Origin: JBQCDV01 sp051960855
GTDB lineage: Bacteria > Actinomycetota > Actinomycetes > JAJZTN01
Direction of reading: 5' to 3'
DNA length: 12,543 nt
Assembly: GCA_051960855.1 (NCBI GenBank)
Contig: JBQCDV010000239.1
Coordinates: forward strand, 1-12,543
Within the stretch, counting starts at the first letter, position 1, and the number at the start of each line of letters is the position of its first letter. Position numbers and translations under genes: made by a program. The notes under the pieces were generated by a model that saw only the letters and a program-made list of their open reading frames with translations, did no database searches and was not told the origin of the DNA. Below are positions 10,004 to 12,543 of the stretch, piece by piece.

Positions 10004-12543
10004 CGGTCCTCCTCCACGAGCGCGAGGAAGACGTCCTCGAGGCGTCGCGCCGGAGCCAGCCCTGTGACGTCGTGGCCGGCGGCGACCAGGTCGCGCACCA
10101 GCCGGGCGCGTACTTCCGGCGCCGGCGTCGTGAGCGCGACCGTGACGCCCGTGGCCGACGCCTCCACGGACACGACGTCGGGGTGCGCGGACAGCAGCGC
10201 CCGCACCGCGGCTGGGTCGGCGACCTCGAGCGCATAGCTGCCGGCGGCGCCTACGAGCTCGGAGACCGGACCGGCCGCCACCGCCGAACCATGGGCCATG
10301 ACGACGACGTCGGTGCAGGTCTGCTCGACCTCGGCCAGCAGGTGCGAGGACACGAGGACGGTCCGCCCGTCGACGGCGTAGCTCTGCAGCACGCGGCGCA
10401 TCTCCCGGATCTGGGGCGGGTCGAGACCGTTGGTCGGCTCGTCGAGGACCAGCAGGTCGGGCAGCCCGAGCATCGCCTGGGCGATCGCCAGACGCTGGCG
10501 CATCCCCTGGCTGTAGGTGCGCACCTTGCGGTGCACCGCGTCACCGAGACCGGCGATGGCGAGCACCTCATCGAGGTGGGAGTCCTCACGGGGCCGCCCC
10601 GTCGCTGCCCAGTAGGTCTGCAGGTTGTCGAGGCCGGACAGGTGCGGCAGGAACCCGGGACCTTCGATGAAGGCCCCTACGCGGTCGAGCACCGGCGCTC
10701 CCGGCACCACCGACTGGCCGAAGACCACGAGCTCGCCGGCCGTCGGCGCGATCAGGCCGAGCAGCATCCGCAGTGTCGTGGTCTTGCCCGCCCCGTTGGG
10801 TCCCAGCAGCCCCAGCACCATGCCCCGCTCGACACGGAGGCTCAGGTCGTCGACCGCTCGGACCCCGTGCCCATAGTCCTTGACGAGGGAGTCGACGACG
10901 AGCGGGACCTCGCCCAGCTCCGGGCGCAGTGCACGCCGACCGGCCGCCCGCTGGCGACGGCGCTGCAGGAGCAGGAGCGCGGCGGCCACCGCGACAAGCA
11001 GCAGCACCAGCGCGACGAGCCCGGGTGGGATCACCGCCGGTCCGGCAGCCGCCGTCGTCGACACCATCGGAACGCGCAGCTCGCCGGCCGCTGCGACGGT
11101 GTAGGTCGCGGGAGCGTCGGGCAGCGCGTAGGCGAAGTCGGTGGTCGAGACCGTCACGACCAGCCGGTGCCCGGCGGGGAACTCGTGAGCGATCCACGGC
11201 AGCTGCACGTCGACCTGCTCGGGCTGACCGGGGCGCAGACCTGTGAGGCGCAGCGGCGAGACGAGCCGCTGCGGCAGCTCGATCGAGCTGCCGTCGGGGG
11301 CGACGTCGACCAGGCCGGCGAAGAGCACAGCGCCGGCAGGCGGCGCCCCCGAGTCGGTCGTGACGCGCAGGCTGACCTGCGAGGCGCCGAGGACGGTCAT
11401 GGCCTCGGCCACGGGAGCGGTCGCGAAGGCGGCGGTCTGCCCCGGCAGCCCCGGCAGGCCCACCAGGCCGAGAGCGCCCTCAGCCGCTCCGGCGCCGCCG
11501 GCGCCGGCCGCTCCCGCCGCGCCATCTGCCGAGCCGTCACCCGCGGCACTCCCACCCGCCCCCGCTGCGGCGTTCGGGAGCGACCCAAGCAGTCCCCCCA
11601 GCCCCGGGACGGAGGTGATGATCGCCGGCGAGCCGCCGGGCGGTGCGGCGATCCGCTGCGGGGGCGCGGCCAGCGGCATCGAGGACCGCGGCGGAGCCAC
11701 GGGGTAGCTGTCGGCGGTCCGCACGACTGGCACGGCGCGGGAGTCGGCGGTCGACAGCGCGGCGTCGGGCAGGGATGCCTCGAACGGCCGGGGCAACTCG
11801 ACGCGGCGACCGCGCAGGTAGTGGTCGAACCACGCGCGGGTCAGCGCGCCCACCCGGTCGTCGTCGCTGCCGCCGCTCGAGACGGCCAGGCCAGCGGCGT
11901 CGTGCCCGCCGGCGTACCAGACCACCGAGACGGGGACCCGGTGGGCGAGCAGGGCGCGTGCTGTCGCGTCCGCCTCCGACAGCGGGAAGAGCGAGTCGGC
12001 CTCCCCCTGCACCAGCAGGGTCGGCGCGCGGACTCCGGCGAGGACGCTCGCCGGACTCGACCGCGCCAGCAGGGCGAGCAGCTCGGGTGTGGGCCGGCCG
12101 GTTTGAGCCGCCGCGGCGTAGGCGCGGCACACGTCGGGCGCGAAGCGACCGCACTCTCCCGAGCCGCCGCTGCCGCCCGCGGCGAAGAAGTAGCCGGCCC
12201 AGAGCTTCTTCAGCACGCCGGAGGCCGCGCTATTCCCCACGGCGTTCTGTGGGAACAGCGCACGCCCGAGGTCGTTCCAGGTGATGGAGGGCACGATCGC
12301 GTCGACCCGGTGGTCGACACCGGCGAGCATGAGGGCGAAGGCTCCGCCGTAGGAGGCGCCGGCCACGCCCACGCGCGGATCTCCGGGAGCGTCGAGCTCC
12401 ACGTCGCGGCGCTGGGCGAGGACGTCGAGCAGCCGCCGCCCGTCCTGGATCTCGTAGTCGAGGGAGTCCAGGTGGATGCTGCCGCCGCTGCGGCCGAAGC
12501 CACGGGCGCTCCACGTCAGGACCACGTAGCCGTCGGCCGCCAG
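10000..12543 (-). CDS. S15/CocE-type hydrolase fused via a TM helix to an ABC ATPase (5'-partial)
   Basis: One open frame, cut by the right edge; numbering here starts at the GTG at 12525, and the frame continues upstream as LAADGYV. Residues 1-240 are an alpha/beta hydrolase of the X-Pro dipeptidyl-peptidase S15/CocE family: SARGFGRSGG, nucleophile elbow GASYGG (S58), acid near D177 (VQGEADSLFPL) and H208 (GGHDAAG). A Gly/Ala-rich stretch (about 318-350) leads to a PepX_C-like beta-sandwich (about 376-485), one membrane helix (about 497-520) followed by QRRRQR, and an ABC ATPase (about 541-760): GPNGAGKTT (575-583), YSQGMRQR signature (671-678), LLVLDEPTNGLD (691-702) and H728. An accessory domain ends the protein. 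The topology implies hydrolase outside, ATPase inside; a signal peptide should lie off-window. It overlaps the permease start by four bases. I know of no characterised member; substrate unknown. Confidence 0.92.
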   Translation of the reverse strand: MAADGYVVLTWSARGFGRSGGSIHLDSLDYEIQDGRRLLDVLAQRRDVELDAPGDPRVGVAGASYGGAFALMLAGVDHRVDAIVPSITWNDLGRALFPQNAVGNSAASGVLKKLWAGYFFAAGGSGGSGECGRFAPDVCRAYAAAAQTGRPTPELLALLARSSPASVLAGVRAPTLLVQGEADSLFPLSEADATARALLAHRVPVSVVWYAGGHDAAGLAVSSGGSDDDRVGALTRAWFDHYLRGRRVELPRPFEASLPDAALSTADSRAVPVVRTADSYPVAPPRSSMPLAAPPQRIAAPPGGSPAIITSVPGLGGLLGSLPNAAAGAGGSAAGDGSADGAAGAAGAGGAGAAEGALGLVGLPGLPGQTAAFATAPVAEAMTVLGASQVSLRVTTDSGAPPAGAVLFAGLVDVAPDGSSIELPQRLVSPLRLTGLRPGQPEQVDVQLPWIAHEFPAGHRLVVTVSTTDFAYALPDAPATYTVAAAGELRVPMVSTTAAAGPAVIPPGLVALVLLLVAVAAALLLLQRRRQRAAGRRALRPELGEVPLVVDSLVKDYGHGVRAVDDLSLRVERGMVLGLLGPNGAGKTTTLRMLLGLIAPTAGELVVFGQSVVPGAPVLDRVGAFIEGPGFLPHLSGLDNLQTYWAATGRPREDSHLDEVLAIAGLGDAVHRKVRTYSQGMRQRLAIAQAMLGLPDLLVLDEPTNGLDPPQIREMRRVLQSYAVDGRTVLVSSHLLAEVEQTCTDVVVMAHGSAVAAGPVSELVGAAGSYALEVADPAAVRALLSAHPDVVSVEASATGVTVALTTPAPEVRARLVRDLVAAGHDVTGLAPARRLEDVFLALVEEDR
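10008..10015 (-). promoter_or_regulatory. Strong Shine-Dalgarno for the ABC-2 permease
   Basis: GGAGGAGG on the minus strand ends four bases before the permease GTG and lies inside the last codons of the hydrolase-ABC gene. It is the strongest ribosome binding site in the window and decides the GTG at 10003 as start. Confidence 0.8.
11476..11574 (-). other. Gly/Ala low-complexity linker inside the hydrolase part
   Basis: About 33 codons here encode almost only Gly, Ala, Ser and Asp (residues about 318-350 of the fusion protein). The stretch sits between the alpha/beta hydrolase and the PepX_C-like sandwich, which normally follow each other directly in S15 proteins. It is probably a flexible extracytoplasmic tether. 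The frame is kept throughout. Confidence 0.7.

Noticed and set aside
11476..11574. Frameshift or assembly join as the cause of the hydrolase-ABC fusion
   Set aside because: The Gly/Ala stretch is flanked on both sides by in-frame S15 domains, and the hydrolase, sandwich, helix and ATPase remain in one frame without stops, so an artefact at this point would not create the fusion.
1..12543. tRNA or rRNA genes, CRISPR arrays, transposases, integrases, phage genes
   Set aside because: No cloverleaf-like segment, regularly spaced repeats or recognisable mobile-element proteins were found on either strand by reading.

Overview
The window comes from a high-GC Actinomycetota-type chromosome. Signs are the very GC-rich third codon positions, many GTG starts, an F420-type luciferase-like oxidoreductase and a mycothiol-synthase-like GNAT domain. 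I cannot name a genus. Ten protein-coding genes fill almost the whole window. Both ends are cut inside genes, no gap exceeds about 140 bases, and I see no RNA gene, insertion sequence, CRISPR array or prophage signature.

Layout from the left. Minus strand: metallophosphoesterase (start 2154), then zinc alcohol dehydrogenase, then a GNAT acetyltransferase running off the left edge. Plus strand, divergent from these: a YbaK/EbsC-type protein (start about 2218) followed closely by a DinB-fold protein (stop 3249). The short divergent gap carries a 27-base-period tandem duplication that copies the phosphoesterase start-codon region. Minus strand again: serA (start 9049), a 999-residue FAD/Fe-S D-2-hydroxyacid dehydrogenase of the YdiJ/Dld type, and an F420-type LLM oxidoreductase fused to a hemerythrin domain. 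Gaps of 15 and 30 bases suggest one operon. Further right, also on minus: a large protein open at the right edge, then an ABC-2 permease whose start overlaps its stop by 4 bases.

Three things stand out. (1) One continuous reading frame joins an S15/CocE-type serine hydrolase, a PepX_C-like beta-sandwich, one membrane helix and a complete ABC ATPase; with the permease it looks like a half-transporter carrying its own extracytoplasmic hydrolase. (2) serA is the short E. coli type, a form known to reduce 2-oxoglutarate to D-2-hydroxyglutarate. The gene 15 bases downstream encodes a flavin/Fe-S dehydrogenase of the kind that oxidises D-2-hydroxy acids, so the pair may be a built-in 2-hydroxyglutarate shuttle that pulls serine synthesis forward. 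(3) The third gene of that operon fuses an LLM oxidoreductase to a diiron hemerythrin domain. The functional couplings are inferences from domains and gene order; the domain assignments and fusions are read directly from the sequence.
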